A stretch of 64,000 nt of DNA, taken from positions 1,178,001 through 1,242,000 of the forward strand of contig NZ_OY762653.1 of NCBI RefSeq assembly GCF_963666195.1. The letters are read 5' to 3'. Below the pieces are notes generated by a model. That model made no database searches and was not told the origin of the DNA. It saw only the letters and a list, made by a program, of their open reading frames with translations. The DNA comes from Trichococcus shcherbakoviae. GTDB taxonomy: Bacteria; Bacillota; Bacilli; Lactobacillales; Aerococcaceae. Below, one piece after another: positions 8,610-17,503 of this stretch. Position 1 is the stretch's first letter. Each line of letters opens with the position of its first letter. The translations under genes and the position numbers were made by a program.

Positions 8610-8853
8610 AAATTTCAGGAAAGTATAAAACATTTCGAACCCAAAAGTGCATCACCGTTGGTGTTTCACATGTTTGTAAATTGTTCCTAGCATCCAATAA
8701 TGATGGCTAGCTCCACGGGTAAGCCCTTCGGAAAGGATAAAGGAACCCCTTGTCTCTGCGAGCCAAGGATACTATTCGACTAACCTACTGACGCAGGAAG
8801 TCTCTCAGCATATTGCGCTCTACGATGCTCAGTCGGCACGATTTCCTAAATTT
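8610..8853. other. Structured 244-bp element with complementary ends (candidate ncRNA or MITE)
   Basis: The ends AAATTTCAGGAAA (8610-8622) and TTTCCTAAATTT (8842-8853) pair over 12 bases with one bulge. Between them lie further hairpins: CTAGCATC with GATGGCTAG (about 8688-8710), CCTTG/CAAGG with an 11-base loop (about 8747-8767), a GACT..CCT/AGG..AGTC stem (about 8778-8802), and AGCAT/ATGCT (about 8806-8828). No open frame of note exists on either strand. The layout fits either a closed multi-stem RNA or a small transposon-like element with terminal inverted repeats. It does not match the RNase P, tmRNA, 6S or riboswitch motifs that I could compare by memory. Confidence 0.5.
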
Positions 8854-8886
8854 CTTTCAGGGCTAAACGAACCCGTTCCGCTTTTC

Positions 8887-11268
8887 TTAATTTTTACTGA
8901 AGACTTCTTCTGCTACCGTGACGCCGGCTCGGGCATCTTTGCAGTAATAGTCCGCACCGATGGCTTTGGCGTACTTTTCGGTCAGTACGGCACCACCGAC
9001 GAAGACTTTCACGGGTAGACCCGCCTCGCGCAAAGCTGTGATTGTATCCTCCATCGCAGTGACGGTCGTCGTCATCAACGCAGACAGCCCGACCAGTTTG
9101 ACCTGATGTTGCTTGGCAACCGCCACAACCTCCTCAATCGGAACATCTTTGCCCAGGTCGATGACGTCGTAGCCATAGTTTTCAAGCAGAACTTTCGCCA
9201 GATTCTTTCCGATATCGTGGATATCCCCTCTTACGGTAGCCATCACGATGGTCCCCTTCGATTCCAGCTTCTCATTGCCTGCAGCAAGTTTTGCACGGAT
9301 CGTCTCGAAAGCTTTTCCGGCCGTTTCGGCAGCACGAATCAACTGAGGCAAGAAGATGTTTTTCTGTTCATAGAGCTTGCCGACTTCATCCAATGCCGGC
9401 ACGATGTGATCGTCCACGACAGCCAATGGCGTATTGTCTTTAAGCAAGGCGTTGGTTGCCTTCATGATACCTGTTTCGTCGCCCTCCAACAGCATTTCCC
9501 GGTAGGAACGGACCACGTTTTCCTGCTTGGGACCATCGGATTTGACCACAGCCTTTTTGTTGTTGTAGTCGATATAGTCGATGGCACCTTCGTCTTGCCC
9601 TGAAAGAACATTGAAGGCGCGCATCGTGTCGACGATTCCGTCGGCCCCTGGGTTGATGATGACCGTATCCAATCCCGAAGTCAGGGCCATCGCAAAATAG
9701 GTTCGGTTGATCAAGGCTCGGAAAGGCAGTCCATAGGAAACGTTGCTCAACCCCAAAGTAGTCAACGCCTTCGTGTTTTCCTTGACCCAACGCAATGCCT
9801 TCAACGTCTCCATGACCGCTTTCTGCTGGGCAGCCGCAGTGAGCACAAGGCAATCCACCAACAAGCGCTCTGCACCGATGCCATACGCTCCCGCTCGATC
9901 AATCAGCTTCTGGGCGACCTTGGTCCGGCCAACCGCATCATCCGGAATACCGGCTTCATCCAGGCACAAGGCCACGACAAAGGCGCCGTATTTCTGGACG
10001 ATCGGATAGATTTCGGCCATCGAGGATTCTTTCCCGTTGACCGAATTGACGATTGCAACGCCGCTGTAGCGCCTCAAAGCTGCTTCAAGCACTTCCGGTT
10101 TGGTCGAATCGAACTGCAGCGGCGCTTCCACCAGGCCGCTCATGCCATCGATGATTTTTGTCATGTAATCCGTTTCGTCGATCATCGGCAAAGAGGTGTT
10201 GACGTCCAGCACATCCGCGCCTTTTTGGACTTGTTCGAAAGCGACTTTGATGGCCGCCAACGGATTGCCTGCCACGAATTGTTCCTTCAAAGCCTTGTTG
10301 CCTGACGGGTTGATCCGTTCACCGATGAGGGTGATCTGGCCATCCAAGTAAACCTTCTTCTGCGCGGAACAGACATAACGTTTCAATTGATTGATTTCCC
10401 TCTTTGCAAAAGAAGTTGTGGCCTGCTGCAGATCACGGATGTATTCCGGTGTCGTGCCGCAGCACCCGCCGATAACAGAAACCCCCAAACCGGCCAACTC
10501 TTTCGCGACCTCAAGGTAAGCCTTGGAAACGACGTTATATTTGGCGACTCCTGCTTCCGTCACAGGGATACCTGCATTCGCCTGCACCATCACTGGAGTA
10601 TTTGTGAATGCCAATATCCTTTTGATGATGGGAATCAGCTCCTTAGGCCCCAATGAACAGTTCACGCCCAGTGCATCCACACCCAAAGCATCCAAGGAGA
10701 GCGCCATAATCTCCGGCTCTGTCCCGGTCAAAGTGTTGCCATCCTCCGTAAAGGTCATCGTCGCGAAGATCGGCAGGTTGCTGTTTTCTTTCGCCGCCAA
10801 AACGGCTGCGCGCATTTCCGCCAAGTCCGACATCGTTTCGATGAGGATCAGATCCGCTCCTGCCGCGGCTCCGATTGTCACTTGCTCGCGGAAATAGTCG
10901 TAAGCCTGGTCGAAATCAAGCAATCCGATCGGTTTCATCATCTTCCCTACCGGTCCGATATCGAGCGCCACCTGCGCCCCGGATCCTGCCGTTGCAGCTT
11001 TGGCGATTTCAACTGCAGCAGTGATCACTTCCGTGACCGAGTAGCCGGTCTCCTGCAGCTTGTAGGCATTGGCGCCGAATGTATTTGTCGTGATGAATTG
11101 TGCGCCGGCTTCGACGTATTCCCGATGGATCCGGCTTAGCAGCGCGGGATCCTCCAGATTCAATGCTTCCGGGTTTTGGCCGGCTTTCATCCCGTATTTC
11201 TGGAGCATCGTGCCCATCGCTCCATCGAAGAGAAGCAGCTCTTTTCCAATTTGTTTTCTGATATCCAT
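8887..11268 (-). CDS. metH: Cobalamin-dependent methionine synthase, short form without activation domain
   Basis: MetH transfers a methyl group from 5-methyltetrahydrofolate to homocysteine through cobalamin. The 793 residues hold, in order, the homocysteine-binding barrel (zinc cysteines in GVNCSLGP and GGCCGTT, about 1-290), the pterin-binding barrel (LIGERINPSGNKALKE, about 310-570), and the cobalamin cap and Rossmann module with the cobalt-ligand motif DIHDIGKN (about 640). The C-terminal SAM-dependent reactivation domain of the E. coli enzyme is absent and is encoded by the preceding gene. The start follows GGGGGGA. Order on the minus strand is metF, reactivase, metH, and the enzyme requires imported or made B12. 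Confidence 0.96.
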   Translation of the reverse strand: MDIRKQIGKELLLFDGAMGTMLQKYGMKAGQNPEALNLEDPALLSRIHREYVEAGAQFITTNTFGANAYKLQETGYSVTEVITAAVEIAKAATAGSGAQVALDIGPVGKMMKPIGLLDFDQAYDYFREQVTIGAAAGADLILIETMSDLAEMRAAVLAAKENSNLPIFATMTFTEDGNTLTGTEPEIMALSLDALGVDALGVNCSLGPKELIPIIKRILAFTNTPVMVQANAGIPVTEAGVAKYNVVSKAYLEVAKELAGLGVSVIGGCCGTTPEYIRDLQQATTSFAKREINQLKRYVCSAQKKVYLDGQITLIGERINPSGNKALKEQFVAGNPLAAIKVAFEQVQKGADVLDVNTSLPMIDETDYMTKIIDGMSGLVEAPLQFDSTKPEVLEAALRRYSGVAIVNSVNGKESSMAEIYPIVQKYGAFVVALCLDEAGIPDDAVGRTKVAQKLIDRAGAYGIGAERLLVDCLVLTAAAQQKAVMETLKALRWVKENTKALTTLGLSNVSYGLPFRALINRTYFAMALTSGLDTVIINPGADGIVDTMRAFNVLSGQDEGAIDYIDYNNKKAVVKSDGPKQENVVRSYREMLLEGDETGIMKATNALLKDNTPLAVVDDHIVPALDEVGKLYEQKNIFLPQLIRAAETAGKAFETIRAKLAAGNEKLESKGTIVMATVRGDIHDIGKNLAKVLLENYGYDVIDLGKDVPIEEVVAVAKQHQVKLVGLSALMTTTVTAMEDTITALREAGLPVKVFVGGAVLTEKYAKAIGADYYCKDARAGVTVAEEVFSKN

Positions 11269-11287
11269 TCTTTTTGTCCCCCCTAAC

Positions 11288-11953
11288 TTAACTTCTGGCC
11301 GTGCAGCTGTCGTTCAGATCGCACTCGCTGCAACTTTTGTTCCCGCAGCGATGATTCTTCCCTTTGGAGATGCCTTCCTCCAGAACGCCTAAAATCGCCA
11401 CAATCGATTTTCTTGGCGTCATCAGCATCGAATCCGTCAGATGGACTCCGATCCGTTTGTCGGACTGCAATTCCCCGAGCAGCGTTTTGTTGGTGGCCAA
11501 AGGCAGATCCCCGTATCCGGGCGCGTAACGGAAAGTCAATGAGGCTCCCGTTGGCAGTTGACTTTCGATTTCTTGCTGGCACCTGTCCGCGATCGTCTCG
11601 ACGAATGCGGATGCACAAGCATCAGCGATCATGCCCAAAGTCGGGGACATCATTTTATTGCGTTCAATGATGAAATCTCCTTGCGCGCCTAATGTGCAGA
11701 CCATGATATAGGCTTCTTTGCAGCGCTTAAGCGTGCGGTTGATGCTTTTTCCTTCCAACACAACAGCGGTCCCCTCCAGCGTGATCAAGCCCTCAACTGA
11801 GTGGTCCAGGAGATAGTGTCCATAAGTCCATTTCCCCGTGATTGCTTGCTCAAACTGGGCGGCGATCATCTCCATATCGTTCTTTGTCCGTTCGTCCGGT
11901 TGTTTGTTCCCGAAGCCAAGATACTTCGCTACCAGCTTCAGATCCGTCTTCAT
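11288..11953 (-). CDS. Methionine synthase reactivation protein (separate MetH activation domain)
   Basis: The 221-residue protein matches the MetH activation domain: TFRYAPGYGDLPLATN and RIGVHLTDSMLMTPRKS are its SAM-binding and contact motifs. It is expected to bind S-adenosylmethionine and to remethylate oxidised cobalamin on the short MetH encoded next to it, as described for split methionine synthases. The C-terminus carries a cysteine group, CGNKSCSECDLNDSC, often seen in these stand-alone forms and possibly a metal site. Its ATG overlaps the metF stop (ATGA) and metH begins 19 bases after its stop, so the three genes form one operon. Confidence 0.93.
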   Translation of the reverse strand: MKTDLKLVAKYLGFGNKQPDERTKNDMEMIAAQFEQAITGKWTYGHYLLDHSVEGLITLEGTAVVLEGKSINRTLKRCKEAYIMVCTLGAQGDFIIERNKMMSPTLGMIADACASAFVETIADRCQQEIESQLPTGASLTFRYAPGYGDLPLATNKTLLGELQSDKRIGVHLTDSMLMTPRKSIVAILGVLEEGISKGKNHRCGNKSCSECDLNDSCTARS

Positions 11954-12849
11954 CTTTGCGGCTCTTTTCTGCAGACCGCCTTGCGGACGCAGGAGATGTT
12001 CTCCATGATCCTTCTTGTCGCGTCTGGCTTGTTCATCGTGTAGATGTGGACGCCATCCACTCCGGAAGAAAGCAGATCAATGATCTGATCGACTGCGTAG
12101 GCGATGCCAGCTTCCTGCAGTGATGCCGGATCATGTTCGTATCTTTCGAGTATCCGCAGGAATTTCGGCGGCAGGTTGCATCCGGAAATTTCCTGGATCC
12201 GTTTCACTTGTTTGATATTCAGGACCGGCAGTATCCCTGCGATGACAGGCTGTTCGATGCCGACGAGATCCAATTTCTCCTTGAACTGATAGAAAAGATC
12301 ATTATCGTAGAAAAGCTGCGTTATCATGAAGTCAGCTCCATGGTCCATTTTCCTTTTCAGATTTTTCAGGTCATCCACTTTGTTGATGGAATCGACATGT
12401 CCTTCCGGATAGCAGGCAGCTCCGATCGAAAAATCGCCTGCTGCTTTGATGTCGTCGATGAGCTCGGAAGCGTAACGGTATTCCGGATTCCAATTCTTGT
12501 CCGCCAATTTTTCTTGCGGGATATCCCCGCGCAAAGCCAGGATATTTTCGATGCCGCTATCCTTGATCGATGCCAGTGTCCGTTTCATGCCCTCTTTTGT
12601 CGAGGTGCAGCCGGTCAAATGGGCGATCGATTCGATTCCGAAATCCTTTTTGATGCGCGATGCAATTTCGACCGTGTTGCTTTGGGCTGTCCCGCCGGCG
12701 CCGTACGTCACAGAAATGAAATCGGGATGCAGATCCTTCAATTCGCCCAATGTGTCGAACACCGTTTCAAGGGAATAACTGCTTTTCGGCGGAAAAATTT
12801 CAAATGAAACGGTCGGTTCCCCTTTGCTGATCATCTCTCTAATCTTCAT
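11950..12849 (-). CDS. metF: Methylenetetrahydrofolate reductase MetF
   Basis: MetF reduces 5,10-methylene- to 5-methyltetrahydrofolate, the methyl donor for the MetH encoded two genes on. The product (about 299 residues) has the flavin barrel with SFEIFPPK near the start, the FISVTYGAGG motif, HLTGCTSTKEG, and NILALRGDIPQE. The start at 12849 is chosen because GGGAGG lies eight bases before it; a TTG at 12876 would place that site inside the gene. It is the first gene of the operon, behind a possible MtaR-type operator. Confidence 0.96.
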   Translation of the reverse strand: MKIREMISKGEPTVSFEIFPPKSSYSLETVFDTLGELKDLHPDFISVTYGAGGTAQSNTVEIASRIKKDFGIESIAHLTGCTSTKEGMKRTLASIKDSGIENILALRGDIPQEKLADKNWNPEYRYASELIDDIKAAGDFSIGAACYPEGHVDSINKVDDLKNLKRKMDHGADFMITQLFYDNDLFYQFKEKLDLVGIEQPVIAGILPVLNIKQVKRIQEISGCNLPPKFLRILERYEHDPASLQEAGIAYAVDQIIDLLSSGVDGVHIYTMNKPDATRRIMENISCVRKAVCRKEPQR

Positions 12850-13013
12850 AACCATGTCCTCCCTCAATTTGTTCAAAGTGGCAATTTTTCAAGCGTACTT
12901 ACTTTGTGTATGATTGATCATGTCAGTTGATGACTTCCCGAAAGAAGTCATTTATTTCCAATAGTATGCCATGGAATGAAGATATAGAGTAACACCAAAA
13001 AAATATATTTAAT

Positions 13014-13030
13014 TATAGCAAAAAACTATA
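13014..13030. promoter_or_regulatory. Candidate MtaR/MetR-type operator before metF
   Basis: The 17-base dyad TATAGCAAAAAACTATA has the outer half sites TATAG and CTATA of the methionine box reported for the LysR regulator MtaR in streptococci (TATAGTTT, one base, AAACTATA). The inner bases differ. It lies 165 bases before metF and 21 bases after the stop of a MtaR-like LysR gene. The minus strand also reads TATAAT at 13013-13018 within it, so it overlaps a possible -10. The match was made by eye. Confidence 0.6.
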
Positions 13031-13050
13031 CCCAAAATAGACCAGACCTT

Positions 13051-13962
13051 TTAATTCCCATAGGTCCGGATCACTGCCTTCAGCTCTTTGATGTAGGCGG
13101 CCGCCTGCCGGCTGATCCCGGCTTTCTTGTTGGCGATCCAACCGATCACCATCCTGTCCTCTACATCCAAAGGTACGGAAACGATATCTGTGCCGTTCAG
13201 CTCTTCACTAAGTACACCGGTGGAGATAGTGTAGCCGTCAAGGCCGATCACCAAGTTGAACAAAGTTGCGCGGTCGCTGACCAGGATGCTTTTTTTATGG
13301 AAAACGGTGCTGAGGATCTCCTCCGAAAAATAAAAGGAATTATGCTCGCCCTGTTCGAACGACAGGTAGGGATAATCCTCAAGATCCGCCAAGGTGACGC
13401 TCTGTTTGGACGCCAAGGGATTGCGGACGCTGACAAAGATGTGCGGTTCCGCTTCAAACAAAGGATGGAACTCCAATTGGCTCTCCTGCAGGATTTTTTT
13501 TAGCGCATTGCGGTTGAACGAATCTAGATAGAGGATGCCGATTTCACTCTGGAAACTCTTGACGTCTTCGATGATTTCATGGGTGCGTGTCTCACGCAGT
13601 GTGAACTTGTATTCATCCGCTCCACTCTTTTTGATCATATTCACGAACGCGCTGACAGCGAACGCGTAATGTTGGGTCGAAATGGAACACAACTGTTTGG
13701 CCGGTTTTTTGTCGAGGTAGCGCTGTTCCAGCAATTCGGCTTGCTCGATCACCTGTTGGGCATACTTCAGGAATTCGCTGCCTTCCGCGGTCAGCGTGAT
13801 GCCTTTGGCGGTCCGGATGAACAGTTCCAGGCCGATTTCTTCCTCCAGGTCCTTGATGGCATTCGAGAGGCTCGGTTGTGAAATGAAACATTTTTTGGCG
13901 GCCTCGTTGATCGATTTGTATTGGGCGACTGCCAGCATGTATCTTAATTGTTTTAAGGTCAT
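13051..13962 (-). CDS. LysR-family regulator of the MtaR/CpsY type, probable methionine regulator
   Basis: The 303-residue protein has an N-terminal winged helix (AKKCFISQPSLSNAIKDLEE, about 18-37) and an effector domain with STQHYAFAVSAFVNMIK, closely resembling streptococcal CpsY/MtaR, which control methionine transport and synthesis. It lies directly before metF and a matching dyad, so it probably controls the metF-metH operon. The frame stays open for 80 more residues upstream, but that part is a translation of repeat DNA. The start at 13962 has GAGAGGGA just before it and aligns with the family start. A paralogue of the same subfamily is at 41619-42551. Confidence 0.88.
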   Translation of the reverse strand: MTLKQLRYMLAVAQYKSINEAAKKCFISQPSLSNAIKDLEEEIGLELFIRTAKGITLTAEGSEFLKYAQQVIEQAELLEQRYLDKKPAKQLCSISTQHYAFAVSAFVNMIKKSGADEYKFTLRETRTHEIIEDVKSFQSEIGILYLDSFNRNALKKILQESQLEFHPLFEAEPHIFVSVRNPLASKQSVTLADLEDYPYLSFEQGEHNSFYFSEEILSTVFHKKSILVSDRATLFNLVIGLDGYTISTGVLSEELNGTDIVSVPLDVEDRMVIGWIANKKAGISRQAAAYIKELKAVIRTYGN

Positions 13963-14028
13963 CTGTCTTCCCTCTCTTCTCGCTGCTTTGGCATGCTTTT
14001 TTGATTCTGCCCCGATTATACCAGATGG

Positions 14029-14207
14029 GTTCCCGCACGGCCAAGGCCGGGCTGATGCGCATCGGAAAAACGGTGCCTGCTCCGGTGAAGATAGCGTTTC
14101 CCGGAGGAATGTCGGGTCTTGGGCCGGCTGCTCCGGCCAGGCGGTGCCCGCCGGAGTTGCGGGCGAATCTGAAGTCGGTGCTACGGCCAGACTGGCCTTC
14201 ATCGGAG
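14029..14207. repeat. Tandem hairpin repeat array, three to four units of about 51 bp (stem CTCCGG)
   Basis: Left arms CTCCGG start at 14080 and 14131, with a degenerate CTACGG at 14181. Right arms CCGGAG or TCGGAG start near 14102, 14150 and 14202. A further decayed unit (right arm ATCGGA near 14061) precedes them. The unit length is 50-51 bases. The array lies between the 84-residue gene and the LysR gene, 3' of the former, and accounts for most of the 303 bases without a gene here. Confidence 0.8.
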
Positions 14208-14265
14208 CACAATCAAAAAAGATCGGCGCGGCAGCATTTCCATATGCTTCCGCGCCGATCCGATG

Positions 14266-14520
14266 CTATTTTTTCCGGCTGACTTTTTCTTCAATCGTGC
14301 GTTCGAATGTTTCTTTGTTCTCAACCACCGCGATGGGTGCGTACTCCGGCCACGCCTCTTCCAAGGCTTCCGCGGAGTCCCCGCTCAGGAGAAGCACCTC
14401 GATTTTTCGGCCGAACCGTTGCTCCAATTCTTCCGAATAACCAAAAATGGATGGCACCGCATCGATTGCGATCGCCGCACTGCCGTTCTTTTTGAATGTC
14501 CTTGCCACTACGAATTTCAT
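14266..14520 (-). CDS. Small hypothetical protein (84 residues)
   Basis: I do not recognise this family. The acidic, soluble-looking protein begins MKFVVARTFKKNGSAAIAID, has no signal or membrane segment, and ends in a charged helix rich in Glu and Lys. AGGTGA lies before the ATG. The frame is well used and lies between a hairpin-repeat array and a bactofilin-like gene on the same strand, so it looks like a real gene. Confidence 0.6.
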   Translation of the reverse strand: MKFVVARTFKKNGSAAIAIDAVPSIFGYSEELEQRFGRKIEVLLLSGDSAEALEEAWPEYAPIAVVENKETFERTIEEKVSRKK

Positions 14521-14616
14521 AGATTCACCTCAGGGTCCATTATAGCAAAAAGGCCAAGCTACCGGTGAAAAAAATTGGCAATTCCTTTGCTGATTCTACA
14601 CTTTCAGTTCTGCAGC

Positions 14617-15813
14617 CTATACGTCCAGCTCGGTCTGAACGCTGGTTCCTTCAGGCGTAGCCTTGTAATGAGCCATAACCAAAGCGCCTAAGCCCGCCAT
14701 GACGGTAAGCAGGGAGCTGAGGAATTTGACAAACGGCGGCAGCCCCAAAAGCCCGAGGACAGCCAAGCCCAAGAGCACCAGCCAGACTCCCTTATGCAGC
14801 TCGGGCCACTTGAAGCGTTTCGCCAACCACTGGCCGATGAATACCGCCACAATGATCCGTGATAGATACAAAGCAATCGGATAAATGACCCCAAGTATTA
14901 CCGCAATCGGGATCCCGATGACGGTGATCATTGCTAAAATGATCATTGGCGGCACCACCAACAATGTCAGCAGACCAACCCCTAATGTCTTCAACGGCTG
15001 TTCAGCCAACGGACGGGCTGTGTTTTGCCAGAAGGTGGGGCGCCAAATCCGGATAAGGAACCAGACCAACAGGGCGCTCACCAAGCTCCAGAGGAACCAG
15101 ACAAATTTCATGACCGGCCTGCGCGTTTCCCGCACGGCAGTTGTTCCACTATCCATTGTTTCGTAAAATTCCCAATCCGTGTCTCCAGCGATCGTTGCGC
15201 CGGTTCCGATGTCAGCTTCGTTTTCACCCTTGTAGTTGAGGTCTCCCGCAATGTTCGCACCGTCCTGGAGTTTCAGACTGTCCGTCTGAAGATTGACATC
15301 CCCGCCGATCTGCCCACTCAGGACAATCTCGGCTCCGCCGCCGAAGAGGTTGCGTTGGATGATCCCTTCCTGTAGGATGGTTGCGCCAGCCGCAAACAAG
15401 TCCCTGCCAATGGACGCATCCTGTCCGATGGAGATACTCTGACCGGCAAAGAAAACATCGCTTTCCGACTGACCATCAAAGGTAAGTGCTTGCCCAGCTC
15501 CATAAATATTGCCGGTCACTGTCCCGCTGATGGTAATCGTTTGGGACGCCACAAAAAGATCACCGTTGATGTTGCCGTTGATCCGGACATCCTGCCCGGA
15601 AACAAACGTCGTCCCCTCCACATTTCCATCTACTTTCACCACATTACCCGCAAAGAAACCCGGTCCTTCAATCGTCTCACCTGCAGCCAAATGATCCAGA
15701 TTTTCAGCATTCATGGTAGTGGCCGAAGCAACACCTGAAAATCCCAACAAAATCGCCAAAAATAACAAGTTGATACTCCAGAAGAACCCTTTCCACCAAA
15801 CCTTCTTATTCAT
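14617..15813 (-). CDS. Polymer-forming (bactofilin-like) membrane protein
   Basis: The approximately 398-residue protein has an N-terminal signal/anchor (FFWSINLLFLAILLGFSGVA), then about 200 residues of a right-handed beta-helix made of short repeats such as GNVEGTTFVSGQDVRING and ASIGRDLFAAGATI, as in bactofilins. It ends with about four membrane helices in the last 150 residues. Proteins of this type form outward-facing beta-helical scaffolds; the role here is unknown. The start at 15813 is chosen because the signal begins there. It is probably a single gene. Confidence 0.8.
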   Translation of the reverse strand: MNKKVWWKGFFWSINLLFLAILLGFSGVASATTMNAENLDHLAAGETIEGPGFFAGNVVKVDGNVEGTTFVSGQDVRINGNINGDLFVASQTITISGTVTGNIYGAGQALTFDGQSESDVFFAGQSISIGQDASIGRDLFAAGATILQEGIIQRNLFGGGAEIVLSGQIGGDVNLQTDSLKLQDGANIAGDLNYKGENEADIGTGATIAGDTDWEFYETMDSGTTAVRETRRPVMKFVWFLWSLVSALLVWFLIRIWRPTFWQNTARPLAEQPLKTLGVGLLTLLVVPPMIILAMITVIGIPIAVILGVIYPIALYLSRIIVAVFIGQWLAKRFKWPELHKGVWLVLLGLAVLGLLGLPPFVKFLSSLLTVMAGLGALVMAHYKATPEGTSVQTELDV

Positions 15814-15855
15814 CCTACATTCTTCTTTCATGCAACCACGCAAAAAAAACAGTGA

Positions 15856-16740
15856 CTAGGCTTCGTAAACTCTTCTCAGTTCCGCAAGGTCTAATTTTTT
15901 CATTTTCAGAGTTGCCTCTGTGACGCGTGCCAATTTTTCAGGATCCGCTGTCTGCATCATCTCGTTCATATCGGTTGGAACGATTTGCCATGATACCCCG
16001 TATTTATCCTTCAGCCATCCGCAATTTTCCGCTTCCGGGACATAAGACAGGGCTTCCCAATAGTAATCGATTTCTTCCTGATTTTCGCAATTGACGATGA
16101 AAGAGAAGGCTTCATTGAATTCAAAATCATGGGCCTGAGCACTGTCCATGGCTGCGAACGTTTGATTTTCCAGCTTGAACGAGGCGAACTTTACCGTCCC
16201 TGGCGCATCCGGTTCCTCCCCAACTCCGTAGTAATCCATTCCGTCGATTTCGGTATCTGAAAATACCGCCTCATAGAAAAGGATCGCCTCCTCTGCTTTG
16301 CCGCATTGTTTTTTCGTGAACAGCAGCGTCGGCGTCAATTTCTGATCTATCTCCCGTTCGCCGACATGCATGATCTGCCAGGACAGGCCGTAGCGGTCTT
16401 CTATCCAACCATACCTTTTACTGAAGGGATAAGCGTCCAACGGCATGAGCACCGTGCCGCCATCCGAAAGTTTTTCCCAAAGGAAATCGATTTCTTTCAT
16501 TGATGCGCAATCGATTCGGATGGAAATGGACGGATTGAGGCGAAAATACGGACCTGCCGAGATTGCCATGAAATCCTGACCTGCCAACGTCATCGAGACA
16601 ATCTCGGCATTTCCATATGGTGGTGGATTTTGGATTTGGCTGATGCTTGTGACTTTGGAATTATCGAACAGTGAGGTATAGAATTCGGCTGCCTCTGCAG
16701 CCTGCGTATCAAACCAAAAATGAGGAACAATTTTATTCAT
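15856..16740 (-). CDS. Double PhnB-like VOC-family protein
   Basis: About 294 residues form two related halves of the vicinal oxygen chelate fold. Each has the PhnB/3-demethylubiquinone methyltransferase-like pattern: PHFWFDTQAAEAAEFYTSLF with RYGLSWQI in the first half and LLFTKKQCGKAEEAILFYEA with KYGVSWQIVP in the second. Members are small cytosolic enzymes or binding proteins with mostly unknown substrates. The start at 16740 has AAGGAGG at ideal spacing. The same fold occurs in the two short genes near 52 kb. Confidence 0.85.
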   Translation of the reverse strand: MNKIVPHFWFDTQAAEAAEFYTSLFDNSKVTSISQIQNPPPYGNAEIVSMTLAGQDFMAISAGPYFRLNPSISIRIDCASMKEIDFLWEKLSDGGTVLMPLDAYPFSKRYGWIEDRYGLSWQIMHVGEREIDQKLTPTLLFTKKQCGKAEEAILFYEAVFSDTEIDGMDYYGVGEEPDAPGTVKFASFKLENQTFAAMDSAQAHDFEFNEAFSFIVNCENQEEIDYYWEALSYVPEAENCGWLKDKYGVSWQIVPTDMNEMMQTADPEKLARVTEATLKMKKLDLAELRRVYEA

Positions 16741-16793
16741 ATATAAAATCCTCCTTGATCTTTTTAATGCCGACCCCGACAGTGCAAATGGAC

Positions 16794-16860
16794 AAAAAAA
16801 CAGCGGTTGCACCGATCCGCCGAAGACGTTCTTCGGCGCAGTCGATGCTCTCCACTGCCA
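16794..16860 (-). terminator. Terminator after the Nudix gene
   Basis: On the minus strand a nested hairpin with the core CGCCGAAG/CTTCGGCG and outer pairs GCATCGA with its partner is followed by CCGCTG and seven T residues. It lies 53 bases after the Nudix stop. Confidence 0.65.
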
Positions 16861-16912
16861 TTATGCCACTTTTCGTTGCCGATGGAAAATGAGAACCATC
16901 GGCGCTGAGCGG

Positions 16913-17473
16913 CTATTGCATTCTGTTCAATTTATCGTTCAGCTTGGCGTAAATGATCCTCATGTAGGGTTCGGTGCACTTGCTGAGCGCCTCTTCCAAG
17001 CCCATCCAGGCGACCCCACTGTTTTCGTCCGGTTTGATGTTCGTCTCTTGCGTTTCGTCCGCTTCCAGCAGGTAGGTCAGGTTCAGATGCACATGTGTTC
17101 CTACTTGTTTGCCGTTTTTGACATGCCCGTCCACACTCAATATTTCGAGCGAAAAGAGTTCCTGCGATACCGGTGTGACCTGCTCGACACCCGTCTCTTC
17201 CTTCGTTTCCCGGATGGCTGTCGCCAGAAAGTCGGTTTCGCCATCCATGTGACCACCCATCCAAGCCCAAGACTGATAGATGTTATGGTAGACCATCAGC
17301 ACCTTGGTCCGCTCGCGATTGACGACCCAACTCGAAGCGGTGAAATGGGCGAACTCATTCTCACGCCTGAACAGATCATCGAACTGATCCAGATAGCGAA
17401 GCATCAACTCACGATCCTTTTCTTCCTGCGCATTGAAGGGAGAATAGTCCGCAAGCGTTTGTCTGATTCCCAT
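16913..17473 (-). CDS. Nudix hydrolase
   Basis: The 186-residue protein carries a Nudix box, GGHMDGETDFLATAIRETKE followed by ETG. The RExxEExG helix that binds the metal is intact; the first Glu of the box is displaced or replaced by Thr. Nudix enzymes split nucleoside diphosphates linked to another group; this one lacks features that would fix the substrate. The context WVVNRERTKVLMVYHN suggests the common ADP-ribose/NTP-like subgroup of Firmicutes. It follows an unrecognised gene by 30 bases on the same strand and is probably cotranscribed with it. Confidence 0.85.
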   Translation of the reverse strand: MGIRQTLADYSPFNAQEEKDRELMLRYLDQFDDLFRRENEFAHFTASSWVVNRERTKVLMVYHNIYQSWAWMGGHMDGETDFLATAIRETKEETGVEQVTPVSQELFSLEILSVDGHVKNGKQVGTHVHLNLTYLLEADETQETNIKPDENSGVAWMGLEEALSKCTEPYMRIIYAKLNDKLNRMQ

Positions 17474-17503
17474 GACAGCCTTCCTTTCGCATGCGTTTGG
17501 CGG

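Noticed and set aside
13963-14202. N-terminal extension of the LysR protein by 80 residues
   Set aside because: The extension is a translation of hairpin-repeat DNA. The family start with a ribosome site is at 13962.
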